From: CAZSNT01 sp964607765
GTDB lineage: Bacteria > Verrucomicrobiota > Lentisphaeria > Oligosphaerales > JABHEG01
NCBI GenBank assembly: GCA_964607765.1
Contig: CAZSNT010000153.1
Coordinates: 1-24,272 of the forward strand
Direction of reading: 5' to 3'
Length of the DNA stretch: 24,272 bases
The position numbers and the translations under genes are program-made. Shown here piece after piece: positions 15,174 to 22,383 of this stretch. The first letter of the stretch is position 1. Each line of letters opens with the position of its first letter. The notes under the pieces are model-generated. The model worked only from the letters and a program-made list of their open reading frames with translations. It ran no database searches and was not told where the DNA came from.

Positions 15174-17879
15174 TTAGTGATCAAGGGTGAGTTCGCAGTG
15201 CCTGTAGCCGCGGAATACGGTGAAGGTGACGGGGCTGTCGCATGACTCCAGTGCGCGGGTGAGGTCGTCGACCGTGCGCACCTCGCGCGGGCCGATGCGC
15301 ACGATCGTGTCTCCGTTGCTGAATCCCGCTCGGGCTGCCTCTGAACCCTCTGCCAGCGTGACAACGAAGACGCCGGAAGACTGTCCGCCGGAGGCGTCGA
15401 TGTAATCGGGATGCGCCGAGATCGTCACCAGTGTCATCCCCAGCCACTCCATGGACGCAGTGGCGGAGGGAGCAGCGTGTTCCGGTTCGGAACGAACGGT
15501 CTCGATAGATCTGCCCGCCAGCAGCGAGGCGAGCCAGCTTTGGCGGGGCACCCTCTCGACTTTGGTCAGGGTCGCGGTGTCGGCAAAGCCGACTTCATTG
15601 CCGTCTGCGTCGAAGGTACTGGCGCGGACCGTGGTGGTCTGGCGGATGGTCAAGGCGGAGGCGTAGCGTGCGGAGTGCGCAGACGGCGCGGAGCCGTCGA
15701 GCGTGTAGCGCACGTCCCCGCCGCGGGCGTCGGGACGAATCACCACCCGTGCGGACTCCGCAAACTCCCGACTGCCTTGCATGATGCGGGTCATTTGGTG
15801 CCCAAAGTCATCCATGGGGAAGTTCTCGAAGCCAAGCGCGAGGGCAGGGGAGTCCGGCTTCACGCGATAGTCGCGGCTGACCGGATCCACGAACTGAGGG
15901 TTGGCAAAGACGTCGTGCGGGCCTTGCTTCTCCTGCCACTCGGCCAAGCTCCGGATCTGGCTCGCCACGCTGAAATCGTCGGTGTTCGTGCTCCACCAGA
16001 CATTGCTGTCGAACGTGCCCCATACGCCGTGGTCGGCGGGCATCCTGGCCGGGCGGATCATGTGCTCGGGAATCTGTCCGCTACCCTCCGTCGCGCCGGC
16101 CACCACGGTGATGTTCCGCTCAAAGACGTCCTCGCTGTTGTCTTCGGGCCAGCAATGCAGGCCGGTCGGGACGGCGCTCACCATGATGTTGTTCCAGACT
16201 TTGCGGAAGTAGCCGTCGCGCAACTTCAGCGTGGAACCCAGCATCAGGTTGTGGTGGATTTCGAAGTTGGACGAGCCGTCGTCCAGATCGATGGTCCAGT
16301 TTCCCGCACTGACGCTGGAACGGTAGTTGCCGACGCGGTTGTGATGCAGCGCAACCGGTTTGACCGCGTCGAGCAGCACCAGGGCTTTGTCCAGCTGTTG
16401 CCCATGCCAGAAGCGCTCCCGCCCCCAGGAGTTGAACGGGCCGTGCTCGCCCGTGTCCAGGATCGTGTCGTAGATGTCGCAGTTGGACATGACATGACCG
16501 CCCCAGGTCCCGTCGTTGAAGGTCACGCCGGCGCGGGCGATGCGGTAGACGCTGCAATGGTCCGCCGTGATGTCCATCGCCATGGAAATGACCACGCCCG
16601 AGGTCTGCTTCCCGTAAACACCCACGTCGCGCAGGATGCAGTTACTCACGCCGCAGTCCGCTGGGTAGTCCTCGGTCTTCGGCCCGGGCTCAAGATCCTC
16701 GATGGTCTCTCTGGGGGTGTCCCAGGTTTGGTATTCCCGGACGGCCTTCGGATCGCCTACAAAACAAACTGCACTGTCTCCCGTCTCCTCGATCAGACAC
16801 CCGGCGATGTGCACGTCGCGGTTGAACCCGTCGATGAAGACACCGTTCCCACCTACCTGCTCAATGTGGCAGTCGCTGATCGAGCAGTTCCTGCAACCGT
16901 TGAAGTAGACCGCACCACCACGGTGAATCGCCCAGTCGCCTCGGGCCAGATCGCAGTACTCGTCCATGAACGTCGTGCGCGTTTGCGTGAGGCGGAAGCC
17001 CTGGAAGTGGACGTGTTCGGCGCCCACGCACTCGATGAGCCGGTCGATCACGACCGCCTCGACGCAAACGTCGCTCAGATCCACCCCTGCCGGCGGCATG
17101 AAGTAGAGCGTCTGCGTGTCGGCATCGTGGAACCACTCGCACGGCGCGTCCAGTTCCTCGAGAACATTCTCGATATAGAAAGGAGAGCCCGGTGTTCCCT
17201 CGTGCTTCACTCCCACACCGTAGCGGCGCTGCGCTTGCCAGCCGCCCTCGGCGAAGTGGATCGTGCGATTCGCGCAATCGATCTCTTTGATCCGGAACTG
17301 GAAATTCCCCCAGTTGTGAGCATGGAACGCGTGTACGATCCCGATCTGCGGGTTCTGCCAGTGTAAGGCACGCTCCTGTAACTCCGTGGAGTCGAATTCG
17401 AGCTTCGTCATCGATTTCTCGTTGGTCGCACGCAGGTATCCTCTGCCCGTTCGTAATGGGTTGCTGTAGTCCCAGTTGGGGAATCGCGCCCGCACCATCC
17501 GCCTGTCCGCCATGAACAGCTGGTTGATCTCTCGCCCCTCGAGGTCAGTGCCTGTGAGGGACTGCCGGAAGATTCCGTCTCGCCATGGCTCCCAGGCACC
17601 GGGATCCAGCGCAAGACTGCCCTTGAGCGTCACCCCTTCTCCTGCTACGGCCCGGTACGAAATCGGCGCTGCCGCGGTGCCCGAATCGCCCGGTCCAAGA
17701 TGGAAAGGCTCGGGGAAGCGATAGGTCCCGCCCCGCACCCACACGGTCACCGGCTCGGAGCCGGCAAGACCACGCGCCGCAATCAACGCCCGCGCCCCCT
17801 CCAGCGACACCAGAGGCGCGTTACTGGTCCCCGGGGCTGTGTCGTCCCCCCCTTGACTTACAAACAGCTCAGTATTCAC
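15174..17879 (-). CDS. Parallel beta-helix protein (GH141-like) with chitobiase-type and PDZ domains
   Basis: A 901-aa protein. The N-terminus (LFVSQGGDDTAPGTSNAPL, then ALIAARGL, WVRGGTYRF) is the usual opening of GH141-like and related beta-helix enzymes; helix turns run to about residue 690 (CRNCSISDCHIEQVGGNGVF, FEIHHNLML, VFERNITVV). GH141 members include alpha-L-fucosidase and xylanase activities, so a side-chain glycosidase is plausible; catalytic residues were not identified. Residues about 708-775 resemble the chitobiase/hexosaminidase C-terminal sandwich (VRYTLDGSAPSAHSARY). Residues about 810-901 are a PDZ domain (GVFVVTLAEGSEAARAGFSN, GDTIVRIGPREV), rare on this architecture. Start is GTG at 17879, overlapping the upstream TGA as GTGA, so it is translationally coupled to the GH29-like gene. 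No signal peptide is present. Confidence 0.8.
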   Translation of the reverse strand: MNTELFVSQGGDDTAPGTSNAPLVSLEGARALIAARGLAGSEPVTVWVRGGTYRFPEPFHLGPGDSGTAAAPISYRAVAGEGVTLKGSLALDPGAWEPWRDGIFRQSLTGTDLEGREINQLFMADRRMVRARFPNWDYSNPLRTGRGYLRATNEKSMTKLEFDSTELQERALHWQNPQIGIVHAFHAHNWGNFQFRIKEIDCANRTIHFAEGGWQAQRRYGVGVKHEGTPGSPFYIENVLEELDAPCEWFHDADTQTLYFMPPAGVDLSDVCVEAVVIDRLIECVGAEHVHFQGFRLTQTRTTFMDEYCDLARGDWAIHRGGAVYFNGCRNCSISDCHIEQVGGNGVFIDGFNRDVHIAGCLIEETGDSAVCFVGDPKAVREYQTWDTPRETIEDLEPGPKTEDYPADCGVSNCILRDVGVYGKQTSGVVISMAMDITADHCSVYRIARAGVTFNDGTWGGHVMSNCDIYDTILDTGEHGPFNSWGRERFWHGQQLDKALVLLDAVKPVALHHNRVGNYRSSVSAGNWTIDLDDGSSNFEIHHNLMLGSTLKLRDGYFRKVWNNIMVSAVPTGLHCWPEDNSEDVFERNITVVAGATEGSGQIPEHMIRPARMPADHGVWGTFDSNVWWSTNTDDFSVASQIRSLAEWQEKQGPHDVFANPQFVDPVSRDYRVKPDSPALALGFENFPMDDFGHQMTRIMQGSREFAESARVVIRPDARGGDVRYTLDGSAPSAHSARYASALTIRQTTTVRASTFDADGNEVGFADTATLTKVERVPRQSWLASLLAGRSIETVRSEPEHAAPSATASMEWLGMTLVTISAHPDYIDASGGQSSGVFVVTLAEGSEAARAGFSNGDTIVRIGPREVRTVDDLTRALESCDSPVTFTVFRGYRHCELTLDH

Positions 17880-19381
17880 AGGGCTTCGCGTTCCTTGGAA
17901 TGGCGGATTGCGTTCCGCATCTCCCGCATGACTGCGACGCAGTCCGGGTTGAAGAACGGGCGCTCCCGCGTCACATCCGCGGTGATGGCCAGGTTGATCG
18001 TGACCGGGATCTTCTCACGCTGCAGACGCGTGAAGTACTCGATGTACCGATCCGCATCGAACCGAGGCGGCCGGAACCTGCCGTTCATCTGGTGGTTCAC
18101 CCACGCATCCATGACGAGCCAGCGGGCGGGGGTCACATTCCCGAGTTGCGAGCCGTTCCCGTACAGCGACGCGCTCTTGGCGGGGGCAAGGGCGCCGCCG
18201 CCATCGTTCACTTCGAGTTCGTGGAACGGGGAGAGCACCGGCCCGTAGTTCTGGCTCACGCCGACAAGCGCCGTCGGGTTGCCCCTTTTGAGAGCACGTG
18301 CCCAGTCGCCCCAGGGCGGGTCGAGCTGGTAGGCCATGAACATGCCGCCGTCAAAGTAGGCGATGCCGTCGACCAGCCGACCATACCGCAGACTCGTCTC
18401 TTCGAAGAGCGATTCGACATTGCAGTACCACGGCGATGGATCCGGCTCCAGAGCGCCAACGGCTCTGACCCAGTCGCGGTCCTCGTCGCCGTTCAGGCCG
18501 GAATGGTAATAGAGCGTGAGTCTCACGTCACGCGCCGCGAGTGCTTCAGCCAAGTCACCGATCAGGTCCCGTGTGCTTGTACGCCCCGGGAGAATCCGGT
18601 CGATGGTTTCGGAAGGTCCCGGCCAGTAGTGCTTGCCGTGCGTGGTCACGAAGCAGACCCAGCCCGCACCCGTCTCGGCAACCGCGTCGGCGAACGCCTG
18701 CACGTCGAACAGCCGGGCTGCTTCATCGTACCACGTCCACAGCGGCTGGTTGCCCTCCAGCGTATAGCACCCGATCGGGCTCCAATGCACGAACAGCCCA
18801 TAGACACGATCCACCAGCCACGACGTGTCGGTGGGAAGCTCGGCCGCCTCTCTGTCGATGAGCGCTCTGGCCTCCGGCGTGCCGAACTCCACGGACCAGA
18901 CGGAAAAGCAACTCGGGTTGAGGGAGAAATCAGGCGTTGTTTCTTTCTGTCCTTGTGACAGTCGAGACAGCCGCAGCGTGACTCGGTTCTCTCCCTTGTT
19001 CAGGGCGAGTGTGCCAGGGAAGAACTGACGACAATAGAAGGGCTTGCCGTCCCAGTCGCGGTGCAGGACGGGCGCTGTCAACGCATCCGCGGCAGTCCGG
19101 ATTTCCATCTCGCAGCCATCGAGGATTTCCCTGCTGCCCGCGATGATCACCGAGACGGAGTAGTGCCCATCGCTCGGTGCAACGACGTTCCACGTCATGC
19201 TGTCTTTCTCTGAAGCGAACCCCTGGATCAGGACGTTCTTGGCCAGTTGTCCCTGCTTCAGTTTGGCGCGCGAGAGACCCCCCGACAGCTCGGCCCTGTA
19301 TCCCATTACCGCTGTAACAGCATCGCGGCGTAGCGCCACGGTCTTGGGGTCGCAATGGAACGGCTTGCCATCATCTGCCAT
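17876..19381 (-). CDS. GH29-like alpha-L-fucosidase with N-terminal sandwich, no signal peptide
   Basis: A 501-aa protein. Residues about 20-170 look like a carbohydrate-binding beta-sandwich. Residues about 190-495 carry the GH29 barrel pattern: YGLFVHWSPIG (194-204), WYDEAARLFDVQAFAD (217-232), WVCFVTTHGKHYWPG (241-255, the family's conserved Thr-Lys-His-His stretch in altered form), LTLYYHSG (288-295) and AYFDGG (341-346), whose Asp344 is the candidate nucleophile. GH29 removes alpha-L-fucose with retention. The usual C-terminal sandwich is absent. ATG at 19381 has GGAG 9 nt upstream, inside the end of the esterase gene; an in-frame TAG two codons before it excludes any leader peptide. Six nt separate it from the esterase, and it overlaps the next gene by 4 nt, so it sits in the middle of a tight operon. 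Related divergent families remain possible. Confidence 0.8.
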   Translation of the reverse strand: MADDGKPFHCDPKTVALRRDAVTAVMGYRAELSGGLSRAKLKQGQLAKNVLIQGFASEKDSMTWNVVAPSDGHYSVSVIIAGSREILDGCEMEIRTAADALTAPVLHRDWDGKPFYCRQFFPGTLALNKGENRVTLRLSRLSQGQKETTPDFSLNPSCFSVWSVEFGTPEARALIDREAAELPTDTSWLVDRVYGLFVHWSPIGCYTLEGNQPLWTWYDEAARLFDVQAFADAVAETGAGWVCFVTTHGKHYWPGPSETIDRILPGRTSTRDLIGDLAEALAARDVRLTLYYHSGLNGDEDRDWVRAVGALEPDPSPWYCNVESLFEETSLRYGRLVDGIAYFDGGMFMAYQLDPPWGDWARALKRGNPTALVGVSQNYGPVLSPFHELEVNDGGGALAPAKSASLYGNGSQLGNVTPARWLVMDAWVNHQMNGRFRPPRFDADRYIEYFTRLQREKIPVTINLAITADVTRERPFFNPDCVAVMREMRNAIRHSKEREAL

Positions 19382-19387
19382 CTGCAG

Positions 19388-20515
19388 CTACTCCAGATGC
19401 TCGACGAAGAACTGAATCGTCTGCTTAACTATCTCGTCGCGAGAGGGATCGATGTCGGCGTCGACCTTTCGCCAGTTGTGCCCCGCGTTCCTGACGATCA
19501 CGACGTTGACAGCGGCGTCCAGTTCTTTGGCCCGCTTCTGCATTCTGTAGGCGTGCTTGACGGGGATCGTGGTGTCTTTGTCGCCCTGAATCATCAGGAG
19601 CGGCGGGCTGTTCTTGGTCAGGTAGTTGACCGGGCTCATCTCCCGATAGAGCTTCAGCTTGTCCTCCGGCTTGGAGTTGGCCCCCAGAATGCGGGGGCCG
19701 AAACGGTCGCGGAAGTTCTCACGGTCGTCGTGGTTGAAAAGCTGCTCATCCTCGAAATCGCAAGGTCCGTACCAGGAGACGCCGGCCACCATCCGGTAGG
19801 AAGCACGCGCGAGCTCGGGATCACCCGGCAGACTCTCCGGTGACGAGAGCAACAGCATCTGCGCGATCTGGCCACCTGCGGAGTCGCCCATGGTATAGAA
19901 CCGCATGGGATCAACGCCCAGCGATTTGCTGTTCTTTGAGAGGTATCGCGCCGCGTCCTTCGAATCGATCACGCAATCCCGCATCATGGTCGTCCCGCCT
20001 TTCCGGCAGAGCCGGTAGCTGACCGACGCCACGCCGAACCCTTGATCGAGCAGCTTCTTGAAGACGACAGCAAACGAGGCACTTCCGGCCTTCTGCTTGC
20101 TGCCCGCAGCCCAGCCCCCGCCGTGTGTGTAGATGATCACGGGGCATGCCCCGGCACGCTTCCCCGTCGGATAGTAGAGATCGAGATGCAGTTCTTTCGT
20201 CCCGACCCTCTTGTAGAGGATGTCGAGCTTGCGTTCGCCTCCGGTTTCCAGATACACGGGCTTGTCCTTCCTCAGTTCCTCGAGAGTGATCACACCATCC
20301 TGGTCCAGATCCAGTTTGCGGAGCCGCTTCCACTCACGCTCACCCTCCTCCTTCTCGAAGCTGCCGTTCCCGTTCTTGTCCAATCGCCGTATTCTCGCCT
20401 TGGCAACCGCCTCGGCACGCGCCTGCGCTGCTGCGGTCGCCTGCTCAGCCGCCCGCAGAAAGCCGCAGGCGAGGCAGCTCATCAATCCGACCTTGAAGCA
20501 ATTCATCGGTGTCAT
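19388..20515 (-). CDS. Exported alpha/beta-hydrolase (carbohydrate esterase-like) with two EF-hands
   Basis: A 375-aa exported esterase, first gene of a four-gene operon. ATG at 20515 has GAGGAG 5 nt upstream; the second in-frame ATG (20506) is too far from it. A signal peptide spans about 1-23 (cleavage after RAA). Two canonical EF-hand loops follow: DKNGNGSFEKEE (46-57) and DLDQDGVITLEE (69-80), both with all calcium ligands. The hydrolase domain shows the oxyanion motif HGGGW (131-135), nucleophile elbow GDSAGG (Ser212), acid in GDKDTTIP (Asp314) and the catalytic His346 in NAGHNW. This HGGGW type includes acetyl-xylan and other sugar esterases (BD-FAE/AXE-like), so deacetylation or feruloyl removal is likely. 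EF-hand/esterase fusions are common in Planctomycetes-like genomes and fit calcium-stabilised periplasmic work. Confidence 0.88.
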   Translation of the reverse strand: MTPMNCFKVGLMSCLACGFLRAAEQATAAAQARAEAVAKARIRRLDKNGNGSFEKEEGEREWKRLRKLDLDQDGVITLEELRKDKPVYLETGGERKLDILYKRVGTKELHLDLYYPTGKRAGACPVIIYTHGGGWAAGSKQKAGSASFAVVFKKLLDQGFGVASVSYRLCRKGGTTMMRDCVIDSKDAARYLSKNSKSLGVDPMRFYTMGDSAGGQIAQMLLLSSPESLPGDPELARASYRMVAGVSWYGPCDFEDEQLFNHDDRENFRDRFGPRILGANSKPEDKLKLYREMSPVNYLTKNSPPLLMIQGDKDTTIPVKHAYRMQKRAKELDAAVNVVIVRNAGHNWRKVDADIDPSRDEIVKQTIQFFVEHLE

Positions 20516-20611
20516 GCCATCTCCTCAAGTCCGAACAGGGAAGCTCGCCTCGCGTTTCCGGCAGGCGCGCAGACTTGCTGCGCAGGCCGGCCGCTTCGTC
20601 TGCCTGCTAAG

Positions 20612-20790
20612 TTAGTTGGGGCAGACCTTGATCGCCATGTCCCTGCGGGAATCCGGTAGTTCGATCCCCACACGACCTTTGGGGGAAGCGGGGCAGTCCG
20701 AGGCAGACAAGGACGTGCTGTTGAACCGGAGGGTGCGCTTCGCAGGTCTGCTCCGGGCTGGAAAGTGAAACGAGATGTTCTCTGAAGGAA
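20612..20790 (-). pseudogene. Possible remnant of a C-terminal sandwich domain of a sugar-related protein
   Basis: The minus frame ending at a TAA at 20612 reads ISFHFPARSRPAKRTLRFNS and, further on, GRVGIELPD. Spacing and residues resemble the C-terminal sandwich found in sialidase-like and other large secreted proteins of Lentisphaerae-like bacteria (pattern P-L-x-F-x-G-x-x-L-x-L-N-x-x-T-S-x-x-G-x-h-R-V-E-h-x-D). No start or upstream body exists. The likeness is partial and judged by eye. The rest of the 385-bp divergent region 20516-20900 shows GC-rich hairpins and a candidate promoter only. Confidence 0.25.
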
Positions 20791-20843
20791 GGTAACAGAG
20801 CGAGATTCCATGCCAGTGCCCCGCCTGACCTCTACCAGCCACC

Positions 20844-20871
20844 TTGTCGACGGCGTGGGCTGCTGTATATT
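20844..20871 (+). promoter_or_regulatory. Candidate promoter for the AAA_14/DUF4143 gene
   Basis: TTGTCG (20844-20849), a 16-nt spacer and TATATT (20866-20871) form a fair sigma-70-type promoter in otherwise GC-rich DNA. Transcription would begin about 23 nt before the ATG at 20901, leaving a short leader containing the GAGG ribosome site. Confidence 0.45.
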
Positions 20872-20900
20872 CTTTGGAAACCGAATGCGAGGCGTTCAAT

Positions 20901-22067
20901 ATGCAAACATACAAGCCGCGGGAGCTGGAGGGGAATCTGAAGAGGGCGTTGGCCGGTTCGCCGGCTGTGGCACTTCTGGGCCCCCGACAGTGTGGCAAGT
21001 CCACACTGGCTCAGCATGTCGCGGCCGGCAGAGACGACGTGATCTTCCTGGATCTGGAGAGTCCGGCTGATCTGGCCCGGCTCGAAGAGGCGGAATTCTA
21101 TCTCGGCGAACACAGCGGGAAGCTGGTGTGCATTGACGAGGTGCAGAGGCGGCCGGACCTCTTTCCCGTCCTCCGCGTGTTGATCGACCGTGAACGCAGG
21201 CCAGGGCGTTTCCTCCTGCTCGGCTCGGCATCCCCCGAGCTCTTGCGGCAGAGCTCCGAGTCTCTGGCAGGCCGGATTGCCTATCTGGAGCTGACGCCCT
21301 TCCTGCGGCAGGAGACTCGCGCGTGGTGCCCGCTGCGGGATTTCTGGAACCGGGGCGGCTTCCCTGAAAGTACGCTTGCGGGGACTGATGCGCACAGCAC
21401 GGAGTGGCGAGAGCAGTTTATCCGCACCTTCTTGGAGCGTGATCTTCCCGGGCTGGGATTCAGCCTTCCAGGCACCTCGATGCGCCGTTTCTGGACGATG
21501 CTCGGCCACTACCACGGCCAGACGGTGAACTACAGCAAGTTGGGCCAGGCATTGGACGTAAGCCATACCACCATCCGGCGCTGGCTTGAGGCCTTGGAGC
21601 AGACTTACATGGTGCGCTTGCTTCACCCCTTCGTGGCCAACATCAAGAAACGACTGGTCAAGTCTCCCAAAGTCTACCTTCGAGACAGCGGTCTACTGCA
21701 CCGGTTGCTGGACATCGAGACGTGGGACGAGCTGATGGGGCATCCGTGCGTGGGCGCTTCGTGGGAGGGAGTTGTCCTGGAAACACTGGTCGCCAGCCTG
21801 CCGCGGACGCGTCTTTCCTTCTACCGCACCTCCTCCGGAGAGGAGATTGACTTCGTCCTTGAACGTAAGGAATTGCGGATTGGCGTGGAGTGCAAACTGT
21901 CCGCCAAGCCGCGCCTGTCCCGAGGACTATCGGGAAGCATGGCCGCCTGTGGCGTGGCTGAAGTTCTGGTTGTTACGCCCCAACCGATAGACGATGCCTT
22001 ACGGCCTGGCGTGCGCCTCTGTGGACTGGACCAAGCTGTCGACCGCCTGCGTTCCATGCTCGGATAG
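20901..22067 (+). CDS. AAA_14 ATPase with DUF4143 C-terminal domain
   Basis: A 388-aa ATPase of the widespread AAA_14/DUF4143 family. Walker A is GPRQCGKST (27-35), Walker B LVCIDEVQ with Asp79-Glu80, and the sensor strand FLLLGSASPELL (104-115). A winged-helix-like region follows (YSKLGQALDVSHTTIRRWLE, 210-229), then the DUF4143 segment with KVYLRDSGLLHRLL. The end carries a PD-(D/E)XK-like pattern: GEEIDFVLE (Glu314, Asp316) and GVECKLSA (Glu329, Lys331). ATG at 20901 has GAGG 8 nt upstream; an in-frame TTG at 20844 would add unrelated residues and lies on the promoter. The family's cellular role is unsettled; members are often in accessory or defence-rich regions. It is a single-gene unit diverging from the esterase operon. 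Confidence 0.92.
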   Translation: MQTYKPRELEGNLKRALAGSPAVALLGPRQCGKSTLAQHVAAGRDDVIFLDLESPADLARLEEAEFYLGEHSGKLVCIDEVQRRPDLFPVLRVLIDRERRPGRFLLLGSASPELLRQSSESLAGRIAYLELTPFLRQETRAWCPLRDFWNRGGFPESTLAGTDAHSTEWREQFIRTFLERDLPGLGFSLPGTSMRRFWTMLGHYHGQTVNYSKLGQALDVSHTTIRRWLEALEQTYMVRLLHPFVANIKKRLVKSPKVYLRDSGLLHRLLDIETWDELMGHPCVGASWEGVVLETLVASLPRTRLSFYRTSSGEEIDFVLERKELRIGVECKLSAKPRLSRGLSGSMAACGVAEVLVVTPQPIDDALRPGVRLCGLDQAVDRLRSMLG

Positions 22068-22248
22068 CGATGAGGGAAGCGGGTCATGCCCAACCCGCAG
22101 GCAGGCGGAGACACGGGCCGAGGGGCCATCAGAGCGAGACGAGAAACAAGCCAGCGAGGCAGTTCTCAACGCAAGCAGTTCAGCTCCAAAACCGACAATA
22201 AAGTAGCCCTGCGGGGAGCAGATAGGGGAAGACGGTTCGAGAGACCAC

Positions 22249-22277
22249 TTGTACCTCGCAATGACTGTGGCTAGATT
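22249..22277 (+). promoter_or_regulatory. Possible promoter for the TIR-CHAT gene
   Basis: TTGTAC, a 17-nt spacer, then TAGATT. Matches are moderate (3 and 4 of 6), but the spacing is ideal and the predicted start point, about 22284, coincides with the edge of the hairpin at 22283-22311. Confidence 0.3.
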
Positions 22278-22282
22278 CCGGT

Positions 22283-22311
22283 ATCCGTGCCGGGAACTGT
22301 CCGGTACGGGT
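22283..22311. promoter_or_regulatory. 11-bp stem-loop upstream of the TIR-CHAT gene
   Basis: ATCCGTGCCGG, a 7-nt loop GAACTGT, then CCGGTACGGGT. All pairs are complementary apart from two G-T wobbles. If the promoter at 22249-22277 is real, this structure would be at the 5' end of the mRNA or serve as an operator over the start point, a fitting place to silence a potentially toxic defence gene. Confidence 0.4.
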
Positions 22312-22383
22312 CTGACGAGGGGGGGCGCTCCCCGGGGTCGATCCCGCTCGCCGCTGTAGCCAACGGCTGAGATGGAGCTCGAC

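Larger units (their letters stand above)
22068..22371. other. Intergenic region between the ATPase and TIR-CHAT genes
   Basis: No coding sequence is supported here. A GC hairpin (GCGGGT, 8-nt loop, ACCCGC; 22079-22098) follows the ATPase stop by 11 nt and lacks a T-run. The right half holds a possible promoter (22249-22277) and a strong hairpin (22283-22311), listed separately. Confidence 0.6.

Noticed and set aside
15411..17366. 651-codon plus-strand frame opposite the beta-helix/PDZ gene
   Set aside because: Val/Arg/His-rich translation without domains, complementary to a well-supported gene.
22068..22371. Small genes on the minus strand between the ATPase and TIR-CHAT
   Set aside because: Frames are continuations of antisense shadows, with Ser/Arg-rich translation and no start signals.
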